Shown one piece after another: positions 45,701 to 57,577 of a stretch of DNA of 64,000 nucleotides; position 1 is the stretch's first letter, and every line of letters begins with the position of its first letter. The notes beneath the pieces were generated by a model, which was not told the origin of the DNA, did no database searches, and saw nothing but the letters and a program-made list of their open reading frames with translations. The position numbers and the translations under genes were made by a program. The DNA comes from Isoetes taiwanensis. Lineage: Eukaryota; Streptophyta; Lycopodiopsida; Isoetales; Isoetaceae. The stretch lies in assembly GCA_021234155.1 (NCBI GenBank), contig JAJEKV010000013.1, positions 5,272,775 to 5,336,774 of the forward strand, given 5' to 3'.

Positions 45701-46878
45701 GTTCCATCTACCCCAAACCATTATAGGTTCCATCTACACATGATGTTCCTAACACATTCTAATCTTGTATCGAGAAGGAAAACTAGGAAGGAATTCTGCA
45801 ATGGATAGAGGGCCCCCGCGACCGAGTGTCAGCTGACAGCAGGTATCCTTCCATTGCAGAATGCACGACTAATTTCTGAGGACCAGCAAACAATCACCAG
45901 ATTGCATCATGAAATTACCGGACTGCAGAATCTTTAGCCCCAACCCCAAGTTTCCATTCTGCAATTGATGTGCAAGACACATGGCATCATTGCAAGCATT
46001 CTGATGACCCAATTTTCTTTGTTGTATGTAGCATGAGATCATCTTCGGCTCCATTCTTGACTTGCATGAACAACAGATGGAGTCTCACATCCTATCATCG
46101 CAACACTTGACCTCGTCTATTATCTAACCATATATATGGCATTCTCACTACCTTCCAACTTGTCTATTTGCACTATCACAAATGCTATGCAATTGACCCT
46201 GCCTTTATTGATCAGGCAAAGTGCGTATAACATTGACATATTGTCAAGCATGCAAATCTTGTTTTTCTATCGTGCCTATTGTGGGAATATTCCTAATGAT
46301 GTGACATTCTCAAGCATTGCTTATTTATCTATGTAAATAAGCCATGGATATAGTAAGTAGTAACAACTTCAACTGTGTACACATAATACAATAGCTGGTT
46401 ATCACCAACATTAAAGGCATGCGTTTGTCCTCAAGGCAATACTTGAGCAACTTGCCAACACAATTAAGTATTTTATTATATATGAGAATGTAGATGAGCA
46501 TGCCACATCCCATATTCCTTAGATTCCTTGTCTTAGATTCCTTATGCCTGGGACTATGGAGCAATACATGTGGGAGAGGTTTGAGGTCAGCTCCTTATGT
46601 CTGGGACTCTGGAGCAATACACGTGGAAGAGGTTTGAGGTTAGCATGTCGAATTAGCATGTCTGCTAGCTAAGCAACATGTGTCTCATTATATTGTGCTT
46701 TATAAGATTTCATAAACTAGGTATTTCATATGGTTGAAACTTCCTAAAGGTTATATATTTAATTGAAATATACGTCAATACTGGTTAAATATCCATATGT
46801 AAGTAATTACAAGTCCCAACGTAGATATTGTGCTAAAGAAAGCCTTGAATGAAATGAACTTTCTAGGCAAAATTGCAA
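45701..46878. other. no gene; one inverted repeat
   Basis: ATTCTGCAATGGA (45793-45805) and its exact complement TCCATTGCAGAAT (45850-45862) form a 13-bp inverted repeat around a GC-rich loop. A diverged direct repeat (CTGGGACTCTGGAGCAATAC) occurs near 46547 and 46600. Otherwise AT-rich. Confidence 0.5.
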
Positions 46879-46880
46879 TA

Positions 46881-46893
46881 GGGTATGGTCGCC
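46881..46893 (+). repeat. left terminal inverted repeat of pogo-like element
   Basis: GGGTATGGTCGCC, preceded by the target dinucleotide TA. Exact inverse of the right end. Confidence 0.9.
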
Positions 46894-47639
46894 ATGTTCC
46901 GCGCACTTAAGGGGCAAATTGTCCTCATACATCCGGATTTCACGCGTCCCTCGATCCGTCAATTCATTCGGATACCTAATGTTGTCCTTAACATCTTCCC
47001 CGAAGACAATTTTCCCAAATTCAATCGGACTAGAAAGTTATGGTGACATAAAGGAAGGGGGGTCAAGGGTCCACCGTCGCGTGGCCCCTAACCACACTGC
47101 GTGGTACCCGAGGCCTTCTTTAGCGGGGGTTGTTGCATGCTAACGCGCATCGGTTGCCACCTACCGCGCACTTAAGTGAATCTGCACGCCATACCATCTC
47201 CCACGGTCGGGCCACGTCTAATTAATATGAGCGGCCCTAGATGCCGTATACGAGGCCTACGTCGCCAGCTACCGGTACGTATGGTACCGGCTTTCGAGGT
47301 ACCGCCAACGGTTACCGTTGGCTTTTTGGCCCTCTTCCGCCAAAATTCGAGCTCAATTTCTCCACTCCAACCCCAAATCTTGCGCCAAATTGGCAGGAAC
47401 ATTCTCTGCCTTGTCCGGATGAAAATTAATTCGGCTTTAAAAGCCAGATTTTTCGAAATCCTGAACCATCATTACAGTTAAGACTTTAAATTGAGAGATT
47501 GAGCAGGCGGTAGTCCATTCCGCTCAAGCATCCGGGAGTCCCAATCGTCGGAGGTAAGTTCTGAGCGTCTGATATGTTTTTTGTTTCGAGTCTTCCATTG
47601 ATCTTGCGTTTTTTCATTGTGATACAGGGTTCAGGCGCC

Positions 47640-47978
47640 ATGGATTCTAGAAGAACCAGTTATCCCGGGTCCGGCGGGAGGTGGGACGTGGTAAGGGGTG
47701 GCGGGTATGATCCGTCCAAGAGGGCTCGCCCTCTTCCGAGTGCTCCACCCTCCCCTGCTAGCTCTTCGACCTCTACGACTCCTAATTCGTTCAAAATTAG
47801 GAACTGTTTTGTTACCCCGGCCGAGATCACAACGGCCGTGGGTTCATCCGTAAGTGTCGAGGTCTTGCCCGAAATCGTCTCTCAAGTTGAGCGGGCTCGT
47901 TCCGAAAATGATCTTATCCACTGCCAGATCGTGATCACAGAAGGAGACCATGTGCTCTTCCAGAGCCCCGTAGGTTAA
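47640..47978 (+). CDS. accessory protein of pogo-like element, unknown, 112 residues
   Basis: The ATG at 47640 follows a 5' untranslated intron with donor GAGGTAAGTT (intron from 47554) and acceptor GTGATACAG (to 47627). The protein starts MDSRRTSYPGSGGRWDVVRG, has a Pro/Ser/Thr-rich linker (LPSAPPSPASSSTSTTP) and a compact C-terminal part with FVTPAEITTAV, EVLPEIVSQVERARSEND and LIHCQIVITEGDHVLFQ. I recognise no domain. It lies within the terminal repeats, is transcribed toward the transposase and uses similar GC-rich codons, so it belongs to the element or was captured by it. It might be a DNA-binding or regulatory partner; that is speculation. Confidence 0.6.
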   Translation: MDSRRTSYPGSGGRWDVVRGGGYDPSKRARPLPSAPPSPASSSTSTTPNSFKIRNCFVTPAEITTAVGSSVSVEVLPEIVSQVERARSENDLIHCQIVITEGDHVLFQSPVG

Positions 47979-48197
47979 TGAGTTGCAGCCCCCTTTGTAC
48001 AGAAAGGCCAGTCTGGACGATCCTCCCCTCCTCTTCCTTCTTGGTTTATGTTGTGAAACGGCCCTTCGGGCTTATTTTGTACTGCCTTAGGGCTCAATTT
48101 TGTATGATCATCATTTTGGATAATGGAATGATCTTATTACTGGCACTGTTGCTTGTGTTCATTGCTTAAATTATTTGTGTTCATTGTTGTTCTTATT

Positions 48198-48305
48198 TAT
48201 GCAACAGTCAGTTCACTATTTTGATCAATAAGAAGTGTAGAATGTGCAACAGTCAGTTCACTATTTTGATCAATAAGAAGTGTACAACAAGTTCACTATT
48301 TTGTT
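48198..48305. repeat. 43-bp tandem repeat between convergent genes
   Basis: GCAACAGTCAGTTCACTATT TTGATCAATAAGAAGTGTA-type unit present about 2.3 times, in the shared 3' region of the element's two genes. Confidence 0.8.
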
Positions 48306-48337
48306 CATATATTTTGTACAATAAGTTGTCCAAAGAC

Positions 48338-51080
48338 TTAATTGTCTTGGGTTTCATCCGAGTCTTCTGATACCTGTGCACATTGTCTGTTAATAGCAGT
48401 GCCAAATAAAAGGTAAACTGAAAATTAAGAGTGCAAGGTGACCAAACATACCTGACTATCAGCGGGTGTAGCTATGAATGAGGTCCCCTCCCCAAACCTT
48501 GGAGTTGGCTGGGTTACTCGAGCCATGTCAGCCCTCCATATCCTTGCAAACCCAACATCCATCCCCTTTGCACGGCTTACAATTGCAGGGTCCACCCCAA
48601 TTTCCACCATCTCCCTGATAATCCTTGCCTTGTCTATTGTAGCATCCTGGTCATGTTCGGGTCCTGTATTGGCGGCAGCATAGTTCACACAGTCTCATTG
48701 AGTTGCCGTGACCAATGTCAGCATGTTGCTGTGGAGCTGGCAAGTCCCACCTCTTCAATGGGGAATTGAGTGTGCTGATTGGGTTTGCTACAGGCCTAAT
48801 TAGAGGTATGCAACCCTCTATACTTACATTATGCACATGACCAAAGATCACCCGGCGGATATGTGTGTCATCTAAACTGCACATGACTTGCTCTTCATCA
48901 GCATCCTCCAATGGTTGTGAGTTCAGGTCTACACAGGGACTAGCAGGAACAACAGGTTCAAGAACTTGGTCAATTCCTGGGGACGTCTGATTTACTGCAA
49001 TAGGTGCCCCAAGTGGACTTAACCCTTGTCTCACCCTAAGTCTGTTCCTCACCTGTAATCTTCTTGTCTTAACCTCCTCGCTCAACACCCTTTGAAAACC
49101 AAATATGATGCCACTCTAGACATCCCTCTTGGGTACATAAACTCCCTAAGCCTTGCAGCACTTGCAGCTTCCCTTGCATCATCTAACTTCCTCCTCTCTC
49201 TCTCCTCCCTGTTAGCCTGTGCCCTCTTGGCAGCCTCCTCCCTTTCAACCTTCCTCCTTGCTGTCTCAACCTTCCTTGCTGCCAGCTGCTCCAATTTCAA
49301 TTTCTCGGCCTCTGCCCTTCTAGCCTGTTCTGCTCTCAATGCCTCACAGAAACCATCACTTGATATATGAACTCTCCCTCCTAGATCTGGGGCAAAGCCT
49401 CTCTTCCTTGCTCTTATGGTCTGTGATGGCATGCCACATGTTTGAGATGCTTCATGCAGGCCAGCTATAGACCCTCCAACATCATTGACATGCACCTGAC
49501 TCACTACAGCAGCACCTTCAATGGGTAATTCATGGGTATGTTCCACATGCTCAGATTGTGGCACTTGCTCACCAGCTGGATTGTGTGGCTTTTGATCATT
49601 TTGCACATCAATTGGGAGTTGTCCAGGTAAGGCCTCCCATAGCTGGTGCACTTCTGCCATGTCAAACGCCTCCACTTGTCCCATGTATCTGGATGATAAT
49701 CTTCTCCAGCCTGCTCCTGGCCTGCTGTAATGTCTTCAACACGCACCCTCCCAAACCTGGTACATTCTTGGCCTGGCTTAACCTTCTCCTGGTCAAAGGG
49801 CCATATACCAGTGGCCCTAAAACATGCCTTGATGTTGTTGGGTGTTAGGCCGCATGCAATTGATTGTGAAATCAATTCTGCTATCTCCTCCTTCTTTGGT
49901 TCTGCCCTCTCTTTGCTAACCATGTAGGCAGCTCTATGCCTCTTGAATGATGCCTTGAAAGGGGCAAAGCATGCCACATCTAGAGGTTGGAGTCTATGAG
50001 ATGTGTGTGGAGGCAATAAGGCAAAGTGAATGCCCTTCTCTCTTGCTGCCGATATAACTTCCAGCTCTACATGACTGCCATGACCATCCAAAATGATAAG
50101 GTGAGGCTGATCTGGGGATACACCACCTGGAACTCTTGCTGCAAAATGTGACAGCCATGATTTAAACAGTTCTGATGTCATCCAAGCCGAAGATTGGACA
50201 GCCTGAATGGCACCTTCTTCACATCTTGCAATGTTGTCCTGCCTCATGCGATTACCTTTAAAAATATACATGTTGGGGATCCTATACCCCTCAGCATTAA
50301 CACAAACCAAGATTGTAACCCATTCCCTGTTGTCCATGACTACCTCACTCACCCTATTTCCCCCCTTCCTAGCTATGATTTTCAGCCCCTTCACTTTCCA
50401 CACCTCAATTCCGGTCTCATCACTGTTCCATATCCTTGAGGTCGGGAAGGCAAACTTCAAAGATAAATCTGCTTAAGCCCGGCATAGAAGTTGTCGAGGT
50501 TCTCCTGGGTCATGGCACGGGCCCTGGCCACATCTAGGGTTTCTGGACTCCTGAGAGCAACTTCGGGGTGTCTTTGCTTAAAGAGCTTCCACCACTTACT
50601 GCCTGGTACTCCAGATATACCACAAGACCCCCCTGCTCTAGCCATCTCTGCTGCCTTTTCCTTGACAGCAGATAGTGTAACCCCCATATCTTGCTCTGCC
50701 CTGCTAAGGGCCCAATTGACGAGCTCCTCCTCTTGGAGAGTTGTCAATACTTGTGGATGGTTTGTTTGCTTGTGGCTTGTTCGACCATATAGCCAATCCC
50801 TGATTGTGGACTCTGGTATACCAGACCTCCTAGATGCCTCTCTAATCGAAATGCCAAGTTCGCTTACCTCTTCGAGGATGTCGAGCATTTGCTCCTCTGT
50901 CCATTGACCTCTCCTACTCGGCCTCCTTGGCATTGGACTAGCAAAGATCGCCTGTGGTGCCCTCCTCTTTGATCTGGGCGCGCAGACCCTCTTGGATGAT
51001 GCCGGCCTCCTGGTACCTCTTTCAGCATCGGAATCTCTTCGTGCTCTCGTTGAAACCATGGCTACCTTCGTGTTCCTCAC
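48338..51080 (-). pseudogene. pogo-type transposase (CENP-B-like HTH, DDD catalytic core)
   Basis: Begins at 51080, or better at 51059, where GCCATGG is a strong context. The first block (to 50457) has a psq-type helix-turn-helix (SIREASRRSGIPESTIRDWL) and a CENP-B-type DNA-binding domain (WWKLFKQRHPEVALRSPE). The second (50460-49690) has the DDE_1 core with all three aspartates: IWNSDETGIEV, LIILDGHGSHVE and PPHTSHRLQPLDVACF. After this come ACFRATGIWPFD and a Glu/Arg/Ala-rich coiled coil (RRAEAEKLKLEQLAARK). Frame shifts occur at 50460, about 49690, 49085 and about 48690. The last exon is well defined: donor CAG/GTATGT (48451), acceptor GTGCACAG, end VSEDSDETQDN with stop at 48338. The 49085 break may be a 62-bp intron (AGA/GTGGCATC to GATTACAG), so not all breaks need be damage; the one at 50460 looks like a true one-base lesion. 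Confidence 0.85.
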
Positions 51081-51489
51081 AGCCTTCTCTCGAGAACATA
51101 TGAACTATGAAAGGAGGGCAAGATTTTATGTCCATGGAAGCCATAGCGGGAGTCGGAGAATTGAATTGGGAAGTTGGGCGTCAATTCGTTTCAAATCGGC
51201 ATTGAATTCGTTTCAAATCGGCATGCTCGGGGTATTTTCTCCAGCACGGACGTGGTCATCCAGTGCACGAGAATGGTCACCCAGGGCACGGTGCCTGGGA
51301 CCTCCACCCACGACAGAGGCCAATGCCGGCACGATTGATGGATGCTGGTGTCTCGGTTGATGGACCCCCAGATAATGACACCTGGCCACAAGATGACGGT
51401 ACATAGACGCGGATACCCATGGCAGCATGACGATAAGCCGCGAAGGGACGGGGGGCTGACCGGTGCTCCGAGGTGGGGTCACGGCAGAG

Positions 51490-51502
51490 GGCGACCATAC
51501 CC
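51490..51502 (-). repeat. right terminal inverted repeat of pogo-like element
   Basis: GGCGACCATACCC followed by TA. It pairs exactly with the left end over 13 bases; similarity then drops. Confidence 0.9.
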
Positions 51503-51504
51503 TA

Positions 51505-52220
51505 GAAGAAAATAGAAGCACACTAAAAAACGGATACAAAATATTCAATGAGAATGAACAAGAGAGTTAGATACGTAGATATTATTTTAACGTGATAGGT
51601 CTACACATAGTGCAACTCTAGGTAGTCTCGAACTCAAAACATAACAGACCTAGGACTAGTTTGTTACAACTAGACCAAAACTACTATCTTCTATTGAGGA
51701 AAATAAAGAAAAAGCCGCAGAATAGAATGACCAAAGAACTATTAACACAATAAGTGAACCATCAGATAGAGTACTATAATAAAAGTGGAAATTGATTTTC
51801 TTGAACCACCTCTATTTATAATCATAGAGGGTTCTATTTAGATTCCAAAATCCTATATTATAAAACTGTGGCGTCTGTCTGCTCCCCCCGATCGACGGAC
51901 GAGATCGTCCCAATGTCCCTCTGCCCCGATCGATGGCCTAGATGAATGGATTTTTTGTCTTTCCATCTGATGGTCCAGAACGTGCCACGAGGGCATAATT
52001 TTGGCTGAAAAGGTACTATTGTAAAGGTGCCCCGTAAGGATGGGAAGAAAAAAAAAATCGGGAGGATACACGACTGGCGTAGTGTGTCTTTTGTTTTTTG
52101 ATTGAATTCGATTATATTGCGCATCTGCTTCTACTCTCTGTCTAGGTGTAGGGTAAATGTTCTACTTCCTTTAAATTGAAATAAGAATGAAGGTTATGAA
52201 GGCGGAATTGTGATGAGATT
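51505..52220. other. no gene; promoter-like minus-strand motif
   Basis: On the minus strand ATGATTATAAATAGAGG (about 51808-51824) resembles an LTR or promoter TATA box, with GAACCCTCTATG/CATAGAGGGTTC self-complementary sequence beside it. No LTR ends could be defined. A GATCGACGGACGAGATCGTC inverted motif lies at about 51889. Confidence 0.35.
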
Positions 52221-52949
52221 TGTGTGCAAATGTTTTGGCAGGATGGTTTTGACTGTCGGATGTGTTGTGTATATGCTTCTAGCGGTTCAACAAATCTGCT
52301 GTCAAGATGCTATGAATGTAGAAGAAATATGTTGAAGGTGAGCTCTTTTCATTTTATTATTATCTTTTTACATTATTCTATTGTTCATATCTTCGACATG
52401 CAAGCTTTCAGAAAAAAAATGCATCTCAGGCTATTTATAAATGGGAGAAAATTGAAGAGAATAGGCATCACCACTGACATAGAAGCAGCAAATAGAGGGC
52501 TTGAAGTCGAACTTGGATGGCAAGTCTGTATAGCATCCAATGTTCATGCATCATGTTGCTGCTTTACGACCTTCTGATATCTTTGAAGCCTTCAGAATGC
52601 TTTATCATATCCTGGATTTGCATGTTAGGAACTTAAGCGTCATCACATGTTAGTGTCTGCAAATCAATGTGTTACTTATGAACATGATGGTTTAGGATGT
52701 AAAAACTGCCATTCTTAGTTACATGTTATTTAATAATTAAAATTCAAACTTGATGAAGGTATGATTAAGTCTTCTTTCACTTTAAAGTTTATATAGATTG
52801 GGATATTGGCTATTTCCAGTTGAACCTACCGGATTTCCAGTTGGAAATGGCAAACATGGAATTAATTGACCGATTATTTATATAGACAATGCATATGCAC
52901 AAATATGGACAATTGTGAGTGTAAAAGAGCTTGATTCTGATAAATTATA
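52221..52949. other. possible exons of an unknown gene
   Basis: An open stretch with several cysteines (DGFDCRMCCVY, LLSRCYECRRNML) ends at GTGAGC at about 52339. A second, after CAAGCTTTCAG at 52417, reads MHLRLFINGRKLKRIGITTD and EAANRGLEVELGWQ. I recognise neither. Confidence 0.25.
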
Positions 52950-53055
52950 GGCATGTGTTTAGCACATTCTATTCTATTCTATTCTACACATGATGATGGC
53001 TTTTTAGTTGGATGCCTTCTTGCCTAATGTGCTTCATTTTGATGCAGGGTTAATG
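52950..53055. repeat. duplicated segment with (TTCTA)n, unit 1
   Basis: GCATGTGTTTAGCA, a (TTCTA)n run, CACATGATGATGGCTTTTTA and TTCTTGCCTAATGTGC match 55478-55600 in the same orientation. The two copies bracket LINE copy 2 at a distance of about 2.5 kb. Confidence 0.7.
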
Positions 53056-53284
53056 ATCTGCGGATATGATACATAGCCAACAGGGTAGATAAGATCCTCA
53101 AAATAACTTCAATGCAAGAACAATAGATGCGTCCACATCTATGCAAGGGATGCCAGAATGCTTGAACCCAACATTGCGATTCTCAGCTACCATATTACCT
53201 TGGCCTCCATGGGCAATTATCAAGGTACGTTTTGACTTTTTATTTGTTGAGGAGTACAATAATTTATATCTATAAGCAGTGTAG

Positions 53285-54608
53285 GCCATATGAAACAAAA
53301 CTCCTAATTTATGCTCTGCACAGTTTTTGTGAGAACACAGGTCTGCGTGTTAATCTCCAAAAGACCAAGCTTTTGGTAGTTCAATCTTCTCGTCACAATG
53401 TTCCCACTATGCACTATGATAGCCGCGAAGTTGAAGTTGTAGATAGCTATAAGTATCTTGGTGTAGAATTCTGTAAGAATACACTTTGGGAACAGTGGAT
53501 TACCAAGCGGGTGGCTGCTGGATGGAGAGCACTCTATGCAATGCAAAACAATTGTTTTCGCGCGGAAATTCATGATTAGCCACGGAAAGCCCACTTGTTT
53601 CAGGCTTTGGTAGAGCCTGTTTTACTGTATGGTTCTGAAGTGTGGGGGCCTGCCATTAGTGCAAGTGCTTGGGAGAGCTTGGAGCGGGTGCAAAAGTCCT
53701 TTCTCACTTACAGCCTCGGAGTTAAAACAACATTGCCCTATGCTATTCTTTTACAAGAGACAGGTTTTTGGCCTCTTCAACATTCTGCCATGAAGCGCCA
53801 TCTCCACTATATCTGCAAGGTGCACCACATGGATGATGATAGGTATCCTGTTCTTGCACTTGCCATGGCTGAATCTCCTCAGCATTTGAAACGATGTTGG
53901 AAAGAGCATTGCACTACATGGTTTGCCCGTTGGGCTGTGCAACCAGAGCATTGCCTGATGCTTGCCAGTTCTGATCCTGAGCTTTTGCAACAATATCTCA
54001 ATGGTCATTTTTCTCAAACGATATGGGACGCAGTTACCTTGGCCCAAGTGAAAACTGGTCATTATCATGCACACATAAATCCCACCTTGGCACCAGGGCC
54101 CCAAGCTTATTTGCTTGCTTCATTGTCCAGGAACAAGCTTGTAGCTATTGCATCAATTCGCACGGGGTCCCACAGGCTATGGATTGAGACAGGTAGATGG
54201 GAGCGGCCGCAATTGCCGCGAGAAGCGAGACTATGTGCCTGTTGCCAGTTACAGGTTATTGAAGATGAAAGCCATACTCTTCTGAGTTGCCCTACTTTTG
54301 AGATAGTCCGGAATCATTTTTTGACCTTAGCATTCCATTCCACGCTTCCACAACTTCTCAGAGCACCATCTGTGCATGAGTTGGCATTATACATACTTGA
54401 GGTTCTAGATGAACGTCTTCGATTACTGAGCCCTCAGTAGTCATTATCTCCGATTGTCTAGTATCATCATTACTGCAAAGGTTTTTCCCTTGAAAACCTT
54501 TCGAGGCAGGGGTTTTTTAATCCTAGTAGTAATGATTGTACTAGCCCATTGTATGGGTCCCATGACCTATTGGTCTCCGTGGACGTTAAAAAATCTATTC
54601 TATTCTTC
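53285..54608 (+). mobile_element. LINE copy 2, 5'-truncated
   Basis: Close relative of copy 1 but reaching further 5'. The 3' tail GACCTATTGGTCTCCGTGGA, CGTTAAAAAATCTATTCTA is the same. The two copies differ at scattered positions only, so the family moved fairly recently. Confidence 0.85.
53300..54440 (+). pseudogene. LINE polymerase C-terminal region, copy 2
   Basis: Starts within the RT thumb: FCENTGLRVNLQKTKLLVVQ (the conserved GL.vN..KT+), EVVDSYKYLGVEF (YLG motif), then MQNNCFRAEIHD. A TAG at 53577-53579 stands where copy 1 has TGG (Trp). From 53595 the frame is open for 281 residues: EPVLLYGSEVWGP, YSLGVKTTLPYAILLQETGF and the zinc finger CACCQLQVIEDESHTLLSCP (CCHC), ending ...LLSPQ at 54440. 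These polymerases reverse-transcribe the element RNA at a nicked target. The catalytic palm is missing, so the copy is inactive. Confidence 0.9.
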
Positions 54609-54609
54609 A

Positions 54610-57575
54610 AATTACGTGCTATTTGAAGTTCCAAGCAACGCCAGCTATTAGTGGGCTTTTTATCATTTGTTGTGCCTTTAGCTTCATCATTCTTGACCTA
54701 TGTTTTCCTCTTCCATTGGGGCAGAGCTAAGCGTAGTTGTTGGATGGATATTAGAGGTAAATTTTCAAGTGGCATGTTTGTTGTTTGGGCTTTGGACTGT
54801 GAGTACCTGTAAATAATATATTACACAATTTTGCATAATTAGGCATGTGATGTTTCTTGGAAGCATGTTATGTGGAGAACATGAAGCTATAGAGCTAAAC
54901 AAACAAGTATTAATGTAGTAGTGTGGTGATAATAGATTGTTGTTCTAGGTAAAAAAGCTAAAACTATGAAGTAGATCATTTATCTGGGTGGACTCCATGA
55001 TGTGACCAAGCTGACCAGTAATGTCTTATTGCTAAGTGAAACTTATTTATAAAAGCCATCCATCATGGTTATGCTGCAGGTTAACTTTTTGTTTGAAGGA
55101 AATCATATCACATAAAGTTCAGAGAAACAATGTATAGTCAGCTTGTTCACCTGTTACCACTAAGGCTGAATCTGTCGTCCAAAAAGAACTATGGCAAATC
55201 TATCTACTGCTATCCTTCATTGTGACAATAGTAGAGCTGTTCAAATTATGTCAAACAGTGCTGGAAAATGGCTTCATTTCTTTACATCTCTGTCCTACAT
55301 AGCAGCAAGTAGCAAATAGTCTCACAAAGTCTATGCCATATTTGTAATTTAGAATAAAAAAAAGAAGATGCGGGTCGTGACATCTTGCCGCCAATTTGAA
55401 AATGATCGTTATCGTTTCAAATGGAGAAGGCCAAATCAGTGCTCTCTACTCCACCCTTTGTAATTAATTATTATCATGTGTTTAGCAATGGCGATTGCAG
55501 GATCATATGTTTTTATTTCTATTCTTTACACATGATTGATGGCTTTTTAGTTGGTTGACTAAGCCTTCTTGCCTAATCTGCTTCATTTTGATACAGAGCT
55601 ATCGCAACATCTATGCAAAATTATTGCTCTGTCAATTACTTAGACCATTAGGCATAATTAAAATTAAACCAAAAAGCATGCAACTATACAGAACGAACTT
55701 TGCTCACCTGATGTGTTAAGGAATCATTTTTTACATCACTTCTAAGTGTTGCAAAACCAATATAGATTTTTCTCCATTATCTTTCCCATGAAGTTTATAC
55801 ATGAAAAAAACATTTGGGAAAATATCCAACAGAATTATCTAAACTCCTCAAAAGTTCAAAAGATTTCCTAAAACTCACCAGCAAATCCATCTATAAGAAC
55901 TTTTGAAATAGTGCAAGAACAAACTTATAAACGTTTTCAAGACTCAATGATTTGGCGACCATGTTTGAGGCAAACTTAGGCATTTTAAAGCCTGATGCTA
56001 TAAATAGCATGTTGGAATTCAACCAACTCGGGTCCATGTTACTTCGTAGTCTCTTTGAGTTTTGACCATAGAATCAGCAAGTAACAATAAACTCTATCTT
56101 TCTTGACTTATCTAAAGTTGTAGCGTGTCTTCTATAAGGTTACATGGAAATCTTTATTTTGCAAGTGCAAATCTAACATTCTTAATGTGTAGGAGGTTTT
56201 GTTGACCGAGAATTCTTAGGCCTCTGGAATAGTATGTTTGGATGCTGGAGCATGGAAAATGTGCCATGTAATTTTCTGTTGGTGCATCAACAGTTTATTT
56301 AAATTGATTCTACTTGATTTCTATATAAAGATCCATTTATGCATGTTGTGTATGAAATATGTACATTCTAAAAACTTTCTGGTTTGCAAAAGCCTAATGG
56401 TTTGGTATGTCCAATGCAGATTCGGTTGACATTATGAATTGCAAAAATTATTCAAGAGTGACAAACAAAAATTCATTACTGGGACACCTCCAAATTTGTG
56501 TTATAAGCAGTTCCATTGCAAATGCACTTTTGTTTAGGGCATCAAGCATTTTCAAGTTGCAAGAAAATTCCTCGGGTTTGCAAGAAAAATGCTATACAAA
56601 TTGGAGAATAGCTTTGTTTGATTATGTCTCCCTCGTTCCCTCCCTCTTTTCTCCAATTGCACTTAATAATCGGGAGTATGAATTTCATTTGAAAAGCCAT
56701 GTATAGCCAACGTCACGTGTCAAAGCCTTAAGTATCTCAGATGCCTAATCCTCATGTGTCTTGCAATCCTTAAGTGATATTTTTGCTATTTGCAATAGGC
56801 ATGGAGCTCAAGTTACGAATAGCTATAAAAAATATATTTGGCGTTTCTTTATACTACACGATCCTTACTATCACATACTAATGCATGGCAACACCAGGCA
56901 CAGATTGGCAATGATGGAATTAACCTATCATTGATTTGGCCCCCCAATATTTCTGTGCGAGACATTAACTGTTCAATCACAATTTTTTTATCACAGATTT
57001 TCTAATCCTACTAAGGCAACATAGATCACACATGTGGTATAACTTTTATGTTTTCTTAGATGATTAGGCCTTCAATATACTATCTTAGATCTTATTGGCT
57101 TTCAATACTTATCCTAAGGAATAGGCAAAAGTGTGGCCTAGCAAAAGTGTGGCCTCAGTTGTTGTGTGCCTTCTTTGTTTGTTATTTGCACTGATACTTA
57201 CAAAAGTTGGTCCTCTTTTTAAAGGTTTGGCACTGTTGTCTTGCTATTGAGTTCTATTTTGGACTGGTGTATTTGACATTGAAATCCCCTACAGTCGATT
57301 GGTGTACCCATGTTCTTACCTTATGCTCACAAAGCAAAAGTGCGGCCTAGCAAAAGTGTGGTCTTAGTTGTTGTGTGCCTTTTGTTATTTGCAATAATAC
57401 TTAGAAAAGACAAAAGATGATATTTTAAAACATAATATTTTAGGGCAAAATTACATAACCATATATCACACGATTAGTACATGTACATCAAAACATAGAG
57501 GGCAACTTTTTTTATGGCCAGAGGCAACTTTTTTCGATGACCATATTTTACATATAAAAGTCAGTAATGTGTGGC
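54610..57575. other. no gene; two repeats
   Basis: AT-rich non-coding DNA. It includes duplicated-segment unit 2 (55478-55600; see 52950) and a diverged pair CAAAAGTGTGGCCTAGCAAA ... GTTGTTGTGTGCC at 57126-57203 and 57336-57402. The open frame at 56407-56706 (+) matches no family. Confidence 0.45.
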
Positions 57576-57577
57576 AT

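Larger units (their letters stand above)
46879..51504. mobile_element. pogo-like DNA transposon, full length, TA-flanked
   Basis: The ends are GGGTATGGTCGCC (46881-46893) and its exact complement GGCGACCATACCC (51490-51502). Each is bordered by TA (46879-46880 and 51503-51504), the Tc1/mariner-superfamily target duplication. The 4622-bp interior holds a pogo-type transposase on the minus strand and a second small spliced gene on the plus strand, converging near 48.2-48.3 kb. A subterminal repeat CCGCGCACTTAAG occurs at 46898 and 47164. Base composition is more GC-rich than the surroundings. Confidence 0.9.

Noticed and set aside
47172-47481. Open frames on both strands near the left end of the pogo-like element
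   Set aside because: Overlapping frames in the GC-rich promoter/leader region of the small plus-strand gene; no domain.
49558-50476. Several plus-strand open frames
   Set aside because: Antisense to the transposase core, which has clear catalytic motifs on the minus strand.
51505-51860. Solo LTR
   Set aside because: A TATA-like motif is visible, but I could not find TG...CA ends or a target duplication.
53751-54104. 117-codon minus-strand open frame (also at 30262-30615)
   Set aside because: Present in both LINE copies only because it is antisense to the conserved polymerase frame.
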